A program made the position numbers and the translations under genes. DNA of 5,539 nucleotides from NCBI GenBank assembly GCA_003488105.1, contig DNMS01000294.1, positions 1-5,539 of the forward strand. The letters run 5' to 3'. Below the pieces are notes generated by a model. The model saw only the letters and a program-made list of their open reading frames with translations, did no database searches and was not told the DNA's origin. Below, one piece after another: positions 1 to 5,539 of the stretch; position 1 is the first letter of the stretch; each line of letters opens with the position of its first letter. This DNA is from Rhodospirillaceae bacterium (GTDB taxonomy: Bacteria > Pseudomonadota > Alphaproteobacteria > Rhodospirillales_A > Casp-alpha2).

Positions 1-145
1 ATACGCTGATCACGGACGAGAAATGTGCGGCGGTTCTGCTGCGCGGCTAAGGGATGGGATGATTTCTAGGCCAATACGCTGATCACGGACGAGAAATGTG
101 CGGCGGTTCTGCTGCGCGGCTAAGGGATGGGATGATTTCTAGGCC
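1..145. repeat. Tandem direct repeat, 73-bp period, about two copies
   Basis: Bases 1-72 are repeated without mismatch at 74-145, so every base from 1 to 72 equals the base 73 positions later. The match ends where base 73 is A and base 146 is G. The period is not a multiple of three. The unit contains a plus-strand stop codon (48-50, repeated at 121-123), a 15-base spacer and the last codons of the minus-strand arsJ gene (66-72, repeated at 139-145). It is therefore a duplication of the junction between two convergent genes. Because the window begins inside the repeat, more copies could lie to the left. It may be a recent real duplication, or an assembly artefact at a contig end. Confidence 0.95.
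3..50 (+). CDS. C-terminal tail of a plus-strand gene, possibly a SorC/CggR-type sugar-binding regulator (partial)
   Basis: Reading from base 3, the plus strand encodes TLITDEKCAAVLLRG followed by TAA at 48-50. Most codons end in G or C, as in the real genes here. The tail resembles the end of the effector-binding domain of SorC/CggR-type transcriptional regulators, which often finish with a TDE-x-x-A-x-x-LL pattern; this is a recollection of the family from only 15 residues and is weak. The body of the gene would be left of the window. The duplicate at 76-123 encodes the same residues but is preceded in frame by TAG at 67-69, so that copy cannot be the expressed end of a longer protein. If it is a CggR-like sugar-phosphate sensor, its position beside a gap gene is suggestive, but it could be any protein. 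Confidence 0.4.
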   Translation, partial: TLITDEKCAAVLLRG

Positions 146-1359
146 GCGTGTAACGCGCGCTTGTCGCGGAGGAACGAGGTAAAAACCGTGGCCGCCGCGA
201 TGAACGCGAAGGCGACCATCAGGCATCCGTCGATCCCCGCCCATTGATAGGAAATACCGGACAACAGGGTTCCCAACAGGCGCCCGGTGGCGTTTGCGCC
301 GTAGTAGAAGCCGACATTCATGGTCACACCGTCGTTTTCCGACAGCGCCAGGATCAGGTAGGAATGCACGGCGGAATTCACGGCGAACACGATTCCGAAC
401 AGAGCCAGTCCGGCGATCAGGGCGACCCCAGGATCAACGCCGAGGCTCAATGCCGCAATGATCACCACGACGGTCAGGGCGAGCAAGACCAGCCAAATCC
501 TTGCGGCGCGGACTTCGGTGCTCAACCCGTCGAGGGAGCGCGACGTCAATTTCGGTGCCACCGCCTGCACGAAGCCGTAACCGATTACCCAGGCGGCCAT
601 GAACGCGCCGACTTGATTGAAGGTCCAACCCAGTTGGTCGTACAGGAACACGGGCACGCCGACGACGAACCACACGTCGCGGGCGCCGAACAGGAACACC
701 CGCGCCGCCGACAGCAGGTTGATCTCCCGCGACTTGGAGAAAATCTCGGTGAACTTGGCTTTCTTCTTGGCCTTTCCCATGCCTTTTTCGACGGCCAGGG
801 CGGCGCCCGCCAGGATGACCGCAAGGAACCCGGCCATCAGCCACAACCCGCCCTGGAACCCGGCGACGGACAGCAGCAAGGCCCCGATGAAAAAGCCCAG
901 CCCCTTGATGGCGTTCTTGGAGCCCGTCAACAGGGCGACCCAGCGGTAGAGCCCGCCGGTTTCATTCTCAGGCACGACGAACTTAAGCGCGCTTTTCGAG
1001 CTCATCTTCGTCAGGTCCTTGGCAATACCTGACAGGCCCTGGACCACCAGAACGAACAGCACGGACAGTTCCTTCGGCCAAGTAGGATCGAGCGTCGAGA
1101 GGGCGAGTAGGGCGACGACTTGAAGCAACAAGCCGCCGGTCAGGGTCAGCTTGAGCCCGAACCTTGACGCCACCCAGCCGCCGCCGGCGTTGGTGACGAT
1201 GCCCATCAGCTCATAAGCGAGGAACAGCACCGCCAGTTCGAACGGGGTATAGCCCAACCGGTGGAAGTGCAGCAGCACGAGCATGCGCAGAGCACCGTCC
1301 GTGAGCATGAAACCCCAATAGGCGGCGGTCACGACGGCGTATTTTCGAACGTCCAACAT
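139..1359 (-). CDS. arsJ: ArsJ, organoarsenical (1-arseno-3-phosphoglycerate) efflux permease of the MFS family
   Basis: A 406-residue inner-membrane protein of the length expected for ArsJ. In the known pathway it exports 1-arseno-3-phosphoglycerate made by a partner GAPDH, giving resistance to arsenate. The N-terminus is strongly ArsJ-like: YAVVTAAYWGFMLTDGALRM at residues 7-26, then a LHFHRLGYTPFELA segment. About twelve hydrophobic segments are visible, roughly at 8-30, 40-60, 70-88, 98-112, 150-166, 170-190, 214-238, 247-268, 286-304, 310-330, 345-370 and 378-396. A lysine-rich loop near 192-210 (GKAKKKAKF) separates the two halves. A conserved-looking stretch near 110-126 (SGIAKDLTKMSSKSALK) fits the family. 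The ATG at 1357-1359 is supported by AGGAG at 1369-1373, nine bases upstream. It follows gap by 26 bp and is last in the operon. Its stop codon lies inside the 73-bp repeat, which leaves the reading frame intact. Confidence 0.93.
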   Translation of the reverse strand: MLDVRKYAVVTAAYWGFMLTDGALRMLVLLHFHRLGYTPFELAVLFLAYELMGIVTNAGGGWVASRFGLKLTLTGGLLLQVVALLALSTLDPTWPKELSVLFVLVVQGLSGIAKDLTKMSSKSALKFVVPENETGGLYRWVALLTGSKNAIKGLGFFIGALLLSVAGFQGGLWLMAGFLAVILAGAALAVEKGMGKAKKKAKFTEIFSKSREINLLSAARVFLFGARDVWFVVGVPVFLYDQLGWTFNQVGAFMAAWVIGYGFVQAVAPKLTSRSLDGLSTEVRAARIWLVLLALTVVVIIAALSLGVDPGVALIAGLALFGIVFAVNSAVHSYLILALSENDGVTMNVGFYYGANATGRLLGTLLSGISYQWAGIDGCLMVAFAFIAAATVFTSFLRDKRALHAA

Positions 1360-1368
1360 CGCTTGATG

Positions 1369-1373
1369 CTCCT
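1369..1373 (-). promoter_or_regulatory. Ribosome binding site of arsJ
   Basis: The minus strand reads AGGAG with nine bases before the arsJ ATG. It lies in the short gap after the gap stop codon, so arsJ has its own translation signal within a shared transcript. Confidence 0.8.
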
Positions 1374-1385
1374 GGCAGGCCTAAG

Positions 1386-2450
1386 TCAGTCGATTGACCG
1401 CGCCACCTTCTCCGTCAGTTCGTACAGGCGGTGGGCATAGCCCATTTCGTTGTCGTACCAGGCGATGATCTTCACCTGGGTGCCGTCCGTGACCATGGTC
1501 GACGGTGCGTCGATGATCGACGAATGGGTGTCGCTCTTGAAGTCGCTGGACACCAGGGGCCGGTCCTCGACATCGAGGATACCCGCGAGTGGCCCATCGG
1601 CGGCCCGGCGCAGCAGGTCGTTGATTTCTTCCACCGTCGTCTTGCGCGCGACCTCGAACACGCAGTCCGTGATGGAGGCGTTGAGCAGCGGCACCCGCAC
1701 GGCGATGCCGTCCAGCTTGCCTTTCAGTTCCGGGAAAATCATGGTGATCGCCGTGGCCGATCCGGTCGAGGTCGGAATCAGGTTGGCGAGCGCCGAACGG
1801 GCGCGGCGCATGTCCTTCATGGGCTTGTCGATCACCGTCTGCGTGTTGGTCACGTCGTGAATGGTGGTGATCATGCCGTGGTCGATGCCGATGCCTTCGT
1901 GAATGACTTTGACCACCGGGGCCAGGCAGTTGGTGGTGCAGGACGCCGCGGTCACCAGATCGTGGACCTTGGGGTCGTAGAGATCGTCGTTGACGCCCAT
2001 GACGATGTTGAGCGCATCTCCCTTCACCGGCGCCGAGACGACGACTTTCTTTACCCCGGCGGCGTAATAGGGGGCCAGGGCGTCGCGGGTCTTGAACTTG
2101 CCGGAACATTCCAACACCAGATCCACGCCCAAACCGGCCCAGTCGATTTCGGTGGGCTTCGATGCGCTGGAATAGCCAAGGCGCCGGTCGCCGAGAATGA
2201 CCGCATCCGCGCCGTCCGCCCGCGTCGCCACGGGCCAGCGGCCATGGACGCTGTCGAAGGCCATCAGGTGCGCCGCCATCTCCGCCGTGCCGCCGGGTTC
2301 GTTGATATGGACGATGTCGATATCACCCCTGCCCCAGGCGCCGTCCGGGCCTTGCAGGCTGGCCGGTTTGGCGGGGTCGAACCCCCAGGCCGCGCGCAGG
2401 GCCAAGCGCCCCATGCGGCCGAAGCCGTTGATTGCAACACGTACGGTCAT
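1386..2450 (-). CDS. gap: ArsJ-associated glyceraldehyde-3-phosphate dehydrogenase
   Basis: A 354-residue cytoplasmic GAPDH. Beside arsJ its expected role is to oxidise glyceraldehyde 3-phosphate with NAD and arsenate, giving 1-arseno-3-phosphoglycerate for export. The N-terminal Rossmann motif is [18 protein letters not shown] (residues 7-24); the [12 protein letters not shown] form and FDSVHGRW (65-72) resemble the ArsJ-linked subgroup more than housekeeping GAPDH. The catalytic motif [11 protein letters not shown] puts the nucleophile at Cys171, with the partner His198 in [11 protein letters not shown]. The C-terminal motif is [11 protein letters not shown] (331-341), where most family members have Trp in place of Met336. 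Residues about 25-45, between the Rossmann motif and DIVHIN, look like an insertion of about 20 residues, judged by memory of the Pseudomonas ArsJ-linked enzyme, which lacks it. The ATG at 2448-2450 is supported by a purine-rich site nine bases upstream that overlaps the preceding stop codon. A housekeeping role cannot be excluded, but context and motifs favour arsenate resistance. Confidence 0.92.
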   Translation of the reverse strand: MTVRVAINGFGRMGRLALRAAWGFDPAKPASLQGPDGAWGRGDIDIVHINEPGGTAEMAAHLMAFDSVHGRWPVATRADGADAVILGDRRLGYSSASKPTEIDWAGLGVDLVLECSGKFKTRDALAPYYAAGVKKVVVSAPVKGDALNIVMGVNDDLYDPKVHDLVTAASCTTNCLAPVVKVIHEGIGIDHGMITTIHDVTNTQTVIDKPMKDMRRARSALANLIPTSTGSATAITMIFPELKGKLDGIAVRVPLLNASITDCVFEVARKTTVEEINDLLRRAADGPLAGILDVEDRPLVSSDFKSDTHSSIIDAPSTMVTDGTQVKIIAWYDNEMGYAHRLYELTEKVARSID

Positions 2451-2459
2451 ATCTGCTGT

Positions 2460-2467
2460 CTTCCCCT
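2460..2467 (-). promoter_or_regulatory. Ribosome binding site of gap, overlapping the upstream stop codon
   Basis: The minus strand reads AGGGGAAG, nine bases before the gap ATG. Its first two bases are also the last two bases of the TAG stop of the MBL-fold gene (2466-2468). This suggests translational coupling, with ribosomes finishing the hydrolase and restarting on gap. Confidence 0.65.
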
Positions 2468-3206
2468 AAAGATTGACGACCAGCCCGTCATGGGCCGTTT
2501 CCTCGGGCACCTCGTCCTTGTGCGGAATCATCTCGCGGCTGAAATGAGTCAGGATCATGCGCTTGGGCGTCAAATCCTCTTTGTGTTCGACGATGTCCGG
2601 GTAGTTCATGTGAAACTTGATGGGCTTGCCATAAAAATAGCATTCGCAAATGAACAGGTCCGCGTCCCGGGCGACGTCGGGCATATGCTTGGTCCAGGCG
2701 CTGTCGCCCGTATAAGACACAACTTTCCCAGCGATCTCCGTGCGCAGACTGGTGGGATTGGTCTCCCCCGTATGCGCCGCGGGATAGGGGGTAACCGTCA
2801 ATGGGCCGATCCGCGATTCCTGCATGACCGGCATTTCTACATAGCTAAGTTGAAACTTTGGTGACATGGCGTGCATGCCCGGCATCAAAGCTTCGCAGAT
2901 GCCCGCGATGCGGGCCTGGGTGTCGCGCGGCCCGGCGATCACCAGGGGCTTCGTCCGCTTGGCGCCCAGCATGGAATCCATCAGGAAAAAAGGCAGGCCG
3001 CCGCAATGATCGCCGTGGATATGGGTCAGCACCACGGCGTCGATGGTGGTGTGATCGATGCCCAGCTGGTTCAAGGCGGTCATGCTGGTCGCGCCGAAGT
3101 CGATGACATAGCGAAAGCCCGGCGCATCGACCATATAACAGGTCTGGAACCGGCCGCCGGCACCGAAGGCATCGCCCGATCCGACAAAGGTGACTGTCAC
3201 GCTCAT
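2466..3206 (-). CDS. MBL-fold metallohydrolase, RNase Z/phosphodiesterase-like
   Basis: A 246-residue soluble protein with no signal peptide. The metal-binding signature THIHGDHCGG gives His62, His64, Asp66 and His67. Further likely ligands are His145 (PAAHTGE), Asp168 (YTGDSA) and His221 (LTHFSRE), the set for a two-metal site. The N-terminus VTFVGSGDAFGAGGRFQTCY matches the start of RNase Z-like and related phosphodiesterase or lactonase members of the superfamily. At about 246 residues it is shorter than true RNase Z (about 300 or more), and no obvious exosite arm is visible, so tRNA processing is unlikely. The substrate is unknown; a phosphoester, cyclic ester or thioester are possibilities. 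It lies 12 bp after the CoA-transferase gene and 15 bp before gap. The ATG at 3204-3206 is fixed by a perfect AGGAGG eight bases upstream. Confidence 0.88.
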   Translation of the reverse strand: MSVTVTFVGSGDAFGAGGRFQTCYMVDAPGFRYVIDFGATSMTALNQLGIDHTTIDAVVLTHIHGDHCGGLPFFLMDSMLGAKRTKPLVIAGPRDTQARIAGICEALMPGMHAMSPKFQLSYVEMPVMQESRIGPLTVTPYPAAHTGETNPTSLRTEIAGKVVSYTGDSAWTKHMPDVARDADLFICECYFYGKPIKFHMNYPDIVEHKEDLTPKRMILTHFSREMIPHKDEVPEETAHDGLVVNL

Positions 3207-3214
3207 GGTATGTT

Positions 3215-3220
3215 CCTCCT
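3215..3220 (-). promoter_or_regulatory. Ribosome binding site of the MBL-fold gene, overlapping the CoA-transferase stop
   Basis: The minus strand reads a consensus AGGAGG eight bases before the ATG. Two of its bases (3219-3220) belong to the TAG stop of the CoA-transferase gene. It is the strongest Shine-Dalgarno in the window and implies tight co-translation of the two genes. Confidence 0.85.
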
Positions 3221-4442
3221 AGATGATTTCGTCGGCACGCAGACGGGAAACCTCGTCCTGCGACAGGCCGAACACGTCGTTCAGAACTTCGTCGGTATGC
3301 TCGCCCAGGGTCGGCGGCGGGCGGCGGTAGGATACCGGCGTTCCCGACATTTTGATGGGATTTCCGATCATATCTACCGGCTGGCTACCGGCCGCACCAT
3401 GGGGCATGGAAATCTTCATGCCGCGGGCCTGCACGTGGGGATCGGCGAACACCTGCTCCAGGTCGTTGATCGGGCAAACCGGCAGGCTCGCCGCGCTCAG
3501 GTCTTCGATCCATTCCGCGCTGGTCCGCCGGTGCATGATCTCCTGCACCTTGGCGATAAGAACGTCACGGTTCTTGAGCCGGTCCGGGTTGGTCGCAAAG
3601 CGGGGATCCCGGGCCAATTCCGGCTCGCCCGCCATTTCGCAAAAGCGTTGGAACTGGTCGTCGTTGTTGGCGCCCATGATGACGAAGCCGTCCTTCGTCT
3701 CGAAGGCTTGGTAGGGCACGGTGTTGGGATGGGCGGTGCCCAGGCGTTCGGGGATCGTGCCGCCGATCAGATAGTTCATGCCTTGATTGTAGAGCCAGCC
3801 GACCTGAACATCGAGCAGGCCCAGGTCGATGTGCTGACCCTCGCCGGTGGCGTCCCGGTGGCGCAGCGCCGCCAGGATGGCGACCGCCGCGTACATGCCG
3901 GTCATCACGTCGTTGACGGCGATCGGCACCTTGACCGGAAGCCGCCCGGGCTCGCCGGTCATGCTGATCAGGCCGCCCAGGCCCTGGGCCATCATGTCGT
4001 ATCCGGGGCGCGGCGCGTAGGGGCCGGTCTGCCCGTAGCCGGTGATCGAACAATAAACGAGGCCGGGGAAATCGGCCTTCAGATCGTCGTAGCTTAGGCC
4101 GTACTTCGCCATGCCCCCGACCTTCAGGTTCTCGATCAGAACGTCCGATTTGGCCAGCATGCGGCGGACCAGGGCGACGCCTTCCGGCTTGGCGATGTCG
4201 ACCGTGACGGACCGCTTGTTGCGGTTGGCCGACAGGTAGTAGGCGCTTTCGCCGCTGTCGTCGCCATCGGCGCCCTTCATATAGGGCGGTCCCCAGGTGC
4301 GGGTCTCATCCCCGACGCCGCGGCGTTCCACCTTGATGACCTCGGCGCCGAGATCCCCAAGCAGTTGGGTCGATGAGGGGCCCGCGAGAACGCGGCTCAT
4401 GTCGAGCACGGTGATTCCCTGCAGGGCGCTGCGTGTTGTCAT
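3219..4442 (-). CDS. Family III (CaiB/BaiF-type) acyl-CoA transferase
   Basis: A 407-residue cytoplasmic protein of normal length for family III CoA-transferases, which move CoA between carboxylic acids through an enzyme-bound anhydride and thioester. The N-terminal CoA-binding part shows LDMSRVLAGPSSTQLLGDLGAEVIKVER (given here as its ends: LDMSRVLAGP at 13-22 and GAEVIKVER at 32-40). NRNKRSVTVDI (73-83) and DVLIENLKVGGMAKYGL (100-116) follow. The catalytic aspartate is Asp149 in RPGYDMMAQGLGG. SITGYGQTGPYAPRPGYD and TGEGQHIDLGLLD are also typical. These motifs do not give the substrate; dicarboxylic or hydroxy acids are plausible given the nearby 2-hydroxyacid dehydrogenase. The ATG at 4440-4442 has GGGAGG five bases upstream. 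It is the first gene of the four-gene run and lies just downstream of a palindromic AT-rich control region. Confidence 0.92.
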   Translation of the reverse strand: MTTRSALQGITVLDMSRVLAGPSSTQLLGDLGAEVIKVERRGVGDETRTWGPPYMKGADGDDSGESAYYLSANRNKRSVTVDIAKPEGVALVRRMLAKSDVLIENLKVGGMAKYGLSYDDLKADFPGLVYCSITGYGQTGPYAPRPGYDMMAQGLGGLISMTGEPGRLPVKVPIAVNDVMTGMYAAVAILAALRHRDATGEGQHIDLGLLDVQVGWLYNQGMNYLIGGTIPERLGTAHPNTVPYQAFETKDGFVIMGANNDDQFQRFCEMAGEPELARDPRFATNPDRLKNRDVLIAKVQEIMHRRTSAEWIEDLSAASLPVCPINDLEQVFADPHVQARGMKISMPHGAAGSQPVDMIGNPIKMSGTPVSYRRPPPTLGEHTDEVLNDVFGLSQDEVSRLRADEII

Positions 4443-4447
4443 GTCTG

Positions 4448-4453
4448 CCTCCC
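4448..4453 (-). promoter_or_regulatory. Ribosome binding site of the CoA-transferase gene
   Basis: The minus strand reads GGGAGG, five bases before the ATG at 4440-4442, which supports this start codon. Confidence 0.75.
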
Positions 4454-4471
4454 GAGTTGATTTCTCAGGAT

Positions 4472-4487
4472 AATAACATATGTTATT
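4472..4487. promoter_or_regulatory. Perfect 16-bp palindrome, likely operator (site 1)
   Basis: AATAACATATGTTATT reads the same on both strands with no mismatch. It sits 30-45 bases upstream of the CoA-transferase start, in a stretch (4471-4512) where 36 of 42 bases are A or T, in sharp contrast to the GC-rich surroundings. Perfect palindromes of this length are typical of dimeric winged-helix regulators such as MarR or GntR/FadR proteins, and of TetR proteins; the family is an inference, since no regulator gene is complete in the window. It overlaps both candidate -10 elements, so binding would be expected to repress. Confidence 0.7.
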
Positions 4488-4493
4488 TTAAAA

Positions 4494-4503
4494 TACATAT
4501 GTA
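4494..4503. promoter_or_regulatory. Second palindrome sharing the same core, likely operator (site 2)
   Basis: TACATATGTA is a perfect 10-bp palindrome with the same ACATATGT core as site 1 (cores at 4476-4483 and 4495-4502). The centres are 19 bp apart, near two helical turns, so two dimers could bind on roughly one face of the DNA. A further half-site-like TTACAT follows at 4507-4512. Confidence 0.55.
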
Positions 4504-4534
4504 ACTTTACATGAGGCCCCCGGCCATCGCGAAC

Positions 4535-5533
4535 CTAGCGCGGGCGGCGCGACTGTGGACTATCCCAGACCTCGGGGTTTAGGGGGAACGGCGGCAGATC
4601 GCCTTTGAGGGCCGTGGTGATCTGCTCCGCCGCCGAGATGGCCAGCGCCTTCGAGGCTTCCTGGGTGACCCCCGCCGTGTGCGGCGTGAAGATGACCTTG
4701 GGGTTGTTCAGCAGCGCATGGTCGGCGGGCAGCGGTTCGGGGAACACGACGTCGAGCCCGGCCGCCCGGATGTGCCCGGATTTGAGGGCCGCATCCAGGG
4801 CGTTGAGATCGATCAACTGCCCTCGCGCCGCGTTGACCACCACGGCCCCTTCGGGCAGGGCCGCCAGTTCGGCCGTGCTGATCATATTGCGGGTTTCGTC
4901 CGTCAATTCCGCCGCCATGGCGAGCGCGTCGCACTGGCCGAGCATGGCGTGCAGATCGGCGCACATTTCCGCGCCGGTGACCAAGGCGAGCCGCGCGTTG
5001 ACATAGGGATCGAAGGCCAGGACCCGGCAATTGAAGGCGAGGCGCAGTTTCTTCGCCAATTCCGATCCGATATAGCCGAGACCGACGATGCCGACCGTGC
5101 GGCCTTCCAGTTCGTAAACCTGCAAACCCTGGCGCTGCGACCAGGCGGTGCCGTCGCGGGCCGCGCGATCGCCCCAGGTGAGTTGCTTCAGGCAGGCCAG
5201 CAGCAGCATCACCGTATGTTCGGCCACGGGCGTGCGCCCGAACCCCAGATGGTTGACCACCAGGATGCCGCGCGTCGTGGCGGCGGGAATGTCGATGTTG
5301 TCGGTGCCGAAGCCGGAGGTCGAGATCACGGTCAGGCCGGGTGCGGCGTCCATGATCTCGGCGGTGACCCGTTCGGGCGTGCGCACCCAAAGCGCATTGG
5401 CGTTGCCGAGGGCGGCCTTCACCTGATCGGCGTCGGGACTGTCGACGACCACCGGCTCGATCCCGGCGGAACGTAAAAGATCGTGGCCGCCCGGATCGTA
5501 CATCGGGCGCCAAAGAACGGCTTTCATGGTCAT
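4535..5533 (-). CDS. D-2-hydroxyacid dehydrogenase, NAD-dependent (5' end at window edge)
   Basis: A 332-residue cytoplasmic oxidoreductase of the D-isomer-specific 2-hydroxyacid dehydrogenase family, which interconverts 2-keto acids and D-2-hydroxy acids or, in the SerA branch, oxidises 3-phosphoglycerate. The nucleotide-binding motif is VGIVGLGYIG (147-156), followed by an acidic residue at Asp175 (AFDPY) that favours NAD over NADP. The catalytic triad is Arg237 (NAARGQLID), Glu266 (FPEPLP) and His285 (TPHTAG). STSGFGTDNIDI (71-82) and VAEHTVMLLLA (103-113) are also typical. The segment before TDETRN reads AMAAEL instead of the usual LHxPL-like sequence, which may affect the active-site wall. 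The length is normal for the family. Two ATGs are possible, 5531-5533 and 5525-5527; only six bases precede the first, so no ribosome binding site can be judged and the frame could extend beyond the window. It is separated from the CoA-transferase gene by 92 bp with a probable promoter, so it is likely a separate or only partly coupled unit. Confidence 0.88.
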   Translation of the reverse strand: MTMKAVLWRPMYDPGGHDLLRSAGIEPVVVDSPDADQVKAALGNANALWVRTPERVTAEIMDAAPGLTVISTSGFGTDNIDIPAATTRGILVVNHLGFGRTPVAEHTVMLLLACLKQLTWGDRAARDGTAWSQRQGLQVYELEGRTVGIVGLGYIGSELAKKLRLAFNCRVLAFDPYVNARLALVTGAEMCADLHAMLGQCDALAMAAELTDETRNMISTAELAALPEGAVVVNAARGQLIDLNALDAALKSGHIRAAGLDVVFPEPLPADHALLNNPKVIFTPHTAGVTQEASKALAISAAEQITTALKGDLPPFPLNPEVWDSPQSRRPR

Positions 5534-5539
5534 GGCGGG

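Larger units (their letters stand above)
4470..4512 (-). promoter_or_regulatory. Probable promoter region of the CoA-transferase/MBL/gap/arsJ operon
   Basis: This AT-rich block is the only intergenic space on the operon's 5' side. Two minus-strand hexamers match the sigma-70 -10 consensus at five of six positions: TAAAAT (4485-4490) and TATTAT (4470-4475). No convincing -35 hexamer lies 16-18 bases upstream of either, so the promoter may be weak, activator-dependent or use another sigma factor. Both -10 candidates overlap site 1 of the palindromes. Confidence 0.45.

Noticed and set aside
76..123. Second copy of the plus-strand tail as a separate small gene
   Set aside because: It has no start codon and is preceded in frame by TAG at 67-69. 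It is explained by the 73-bp duplication.
1..145. CRISPR array or insertion-sequence end
   Set aside because: The repeat copies are directly adjacent with no unique spacers, the unit is explained by gene ends, and there are no inverted terminal repeats or transposase.
1431..2864. Long plus-strand open frame (477 codons) antisense to gap and the MBL gene
   Set aside because: It is the complement of two well-supported genes, has His/Arg/Gly-rich low-complexity translation, matches no family and crosses an operon junction. Long antisense frames are common in GC-rich DNA.
2871..4097. Long plus-strand open frame (408 codons) antisense to the MBL and CoA-transferase genes
   Set aside because: Its composition is an antisense shadow of GC-rich coding sequence, without recognisable motifs or a ribosome binding site.
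4515..4525. GGCC-CCC-GGCC hairpin as a terminator for the hydroxyacid dehydrogenase gene
   Set aside because: The stem is only four pairs with a three-base loop and is not followed by a T-tract on the minus strand, so it is too weak to call.
4560..5513. Second minus-strand frame over the hydroxyacid dehydrogenase gene (317 codons)
   Set aside because: The translation is Arg-rich and motif-free, while the overlapping frame encodes a complete dehydrogenase with all catalytic residues.

Overview
The window reads as GC-rich proteobacterial chromosome, most likely from an alphaproteobacterium (possibly Rhodospirillales-like). This rests on strong G/C bias at third codon positions, clear Shine-Dalgarno sites, and the combination of a family III CoA-transferase, a D-2-hydroxyacid dehydrogenase and an arsJ-gap pair. 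The taxon is an inference; no rRNA or other marker is present.

Layout. Positions 1-145 are an almost exact two-copy 73-bp tandem repeat. The repeated unit carries the 3' end of a plus-strand gene whose body lies left of the window, plus the last codons of the convergent arsJ gene. From 139 to 4442 there are four minus-strand genes packed head to tail. In transcription order they are a CaiB/BaiF-type CoA-transferase (4442-3219), an RNase Z-like metallo-beta-lactamase-fold hydrolase (3206-2466), a glyceraldehyde-3-phosphate dehydrogenase of the ArsJ-associated type (2450-1386) and the MFS permease ArsJ (1359-139). The gaps are 12, 15 and 26 bp, each gene has a good ribosome binding site, and two of those sites overlap the preceding stop codon, so this looks like one operon. 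Upstream is a 92-bp, locally very AT-rich gap with two palindromes sharing the core ACATATGT. A separate minus-strand D-2-hydroxyacid dehydrogenase (5533-4535) follows, with its 5' end at the window edge.

How the genes work together. The firmest functional unit is gap-arsJ. In the known pathway the GAPDH uses arsenate in place of phosphate to make 1-arseno-3-phosphoglycerate, and ArsJ exports it; it then breaks down outside the cell, giving net arsenate resistance without arsenate reduction. What is unusual is the setting. No arsR, arsC or arsB is visible, and the pair sits at the distal end of an apparent operon led by a CoA-transferase and an MBL hydrolase under a palindromic operator. Whether those two genes act on arsenic compounds, on an organic acid together with the hydroxyacid dehydrogenase, or are only co-transcribed cannot be settled from sequence alone.
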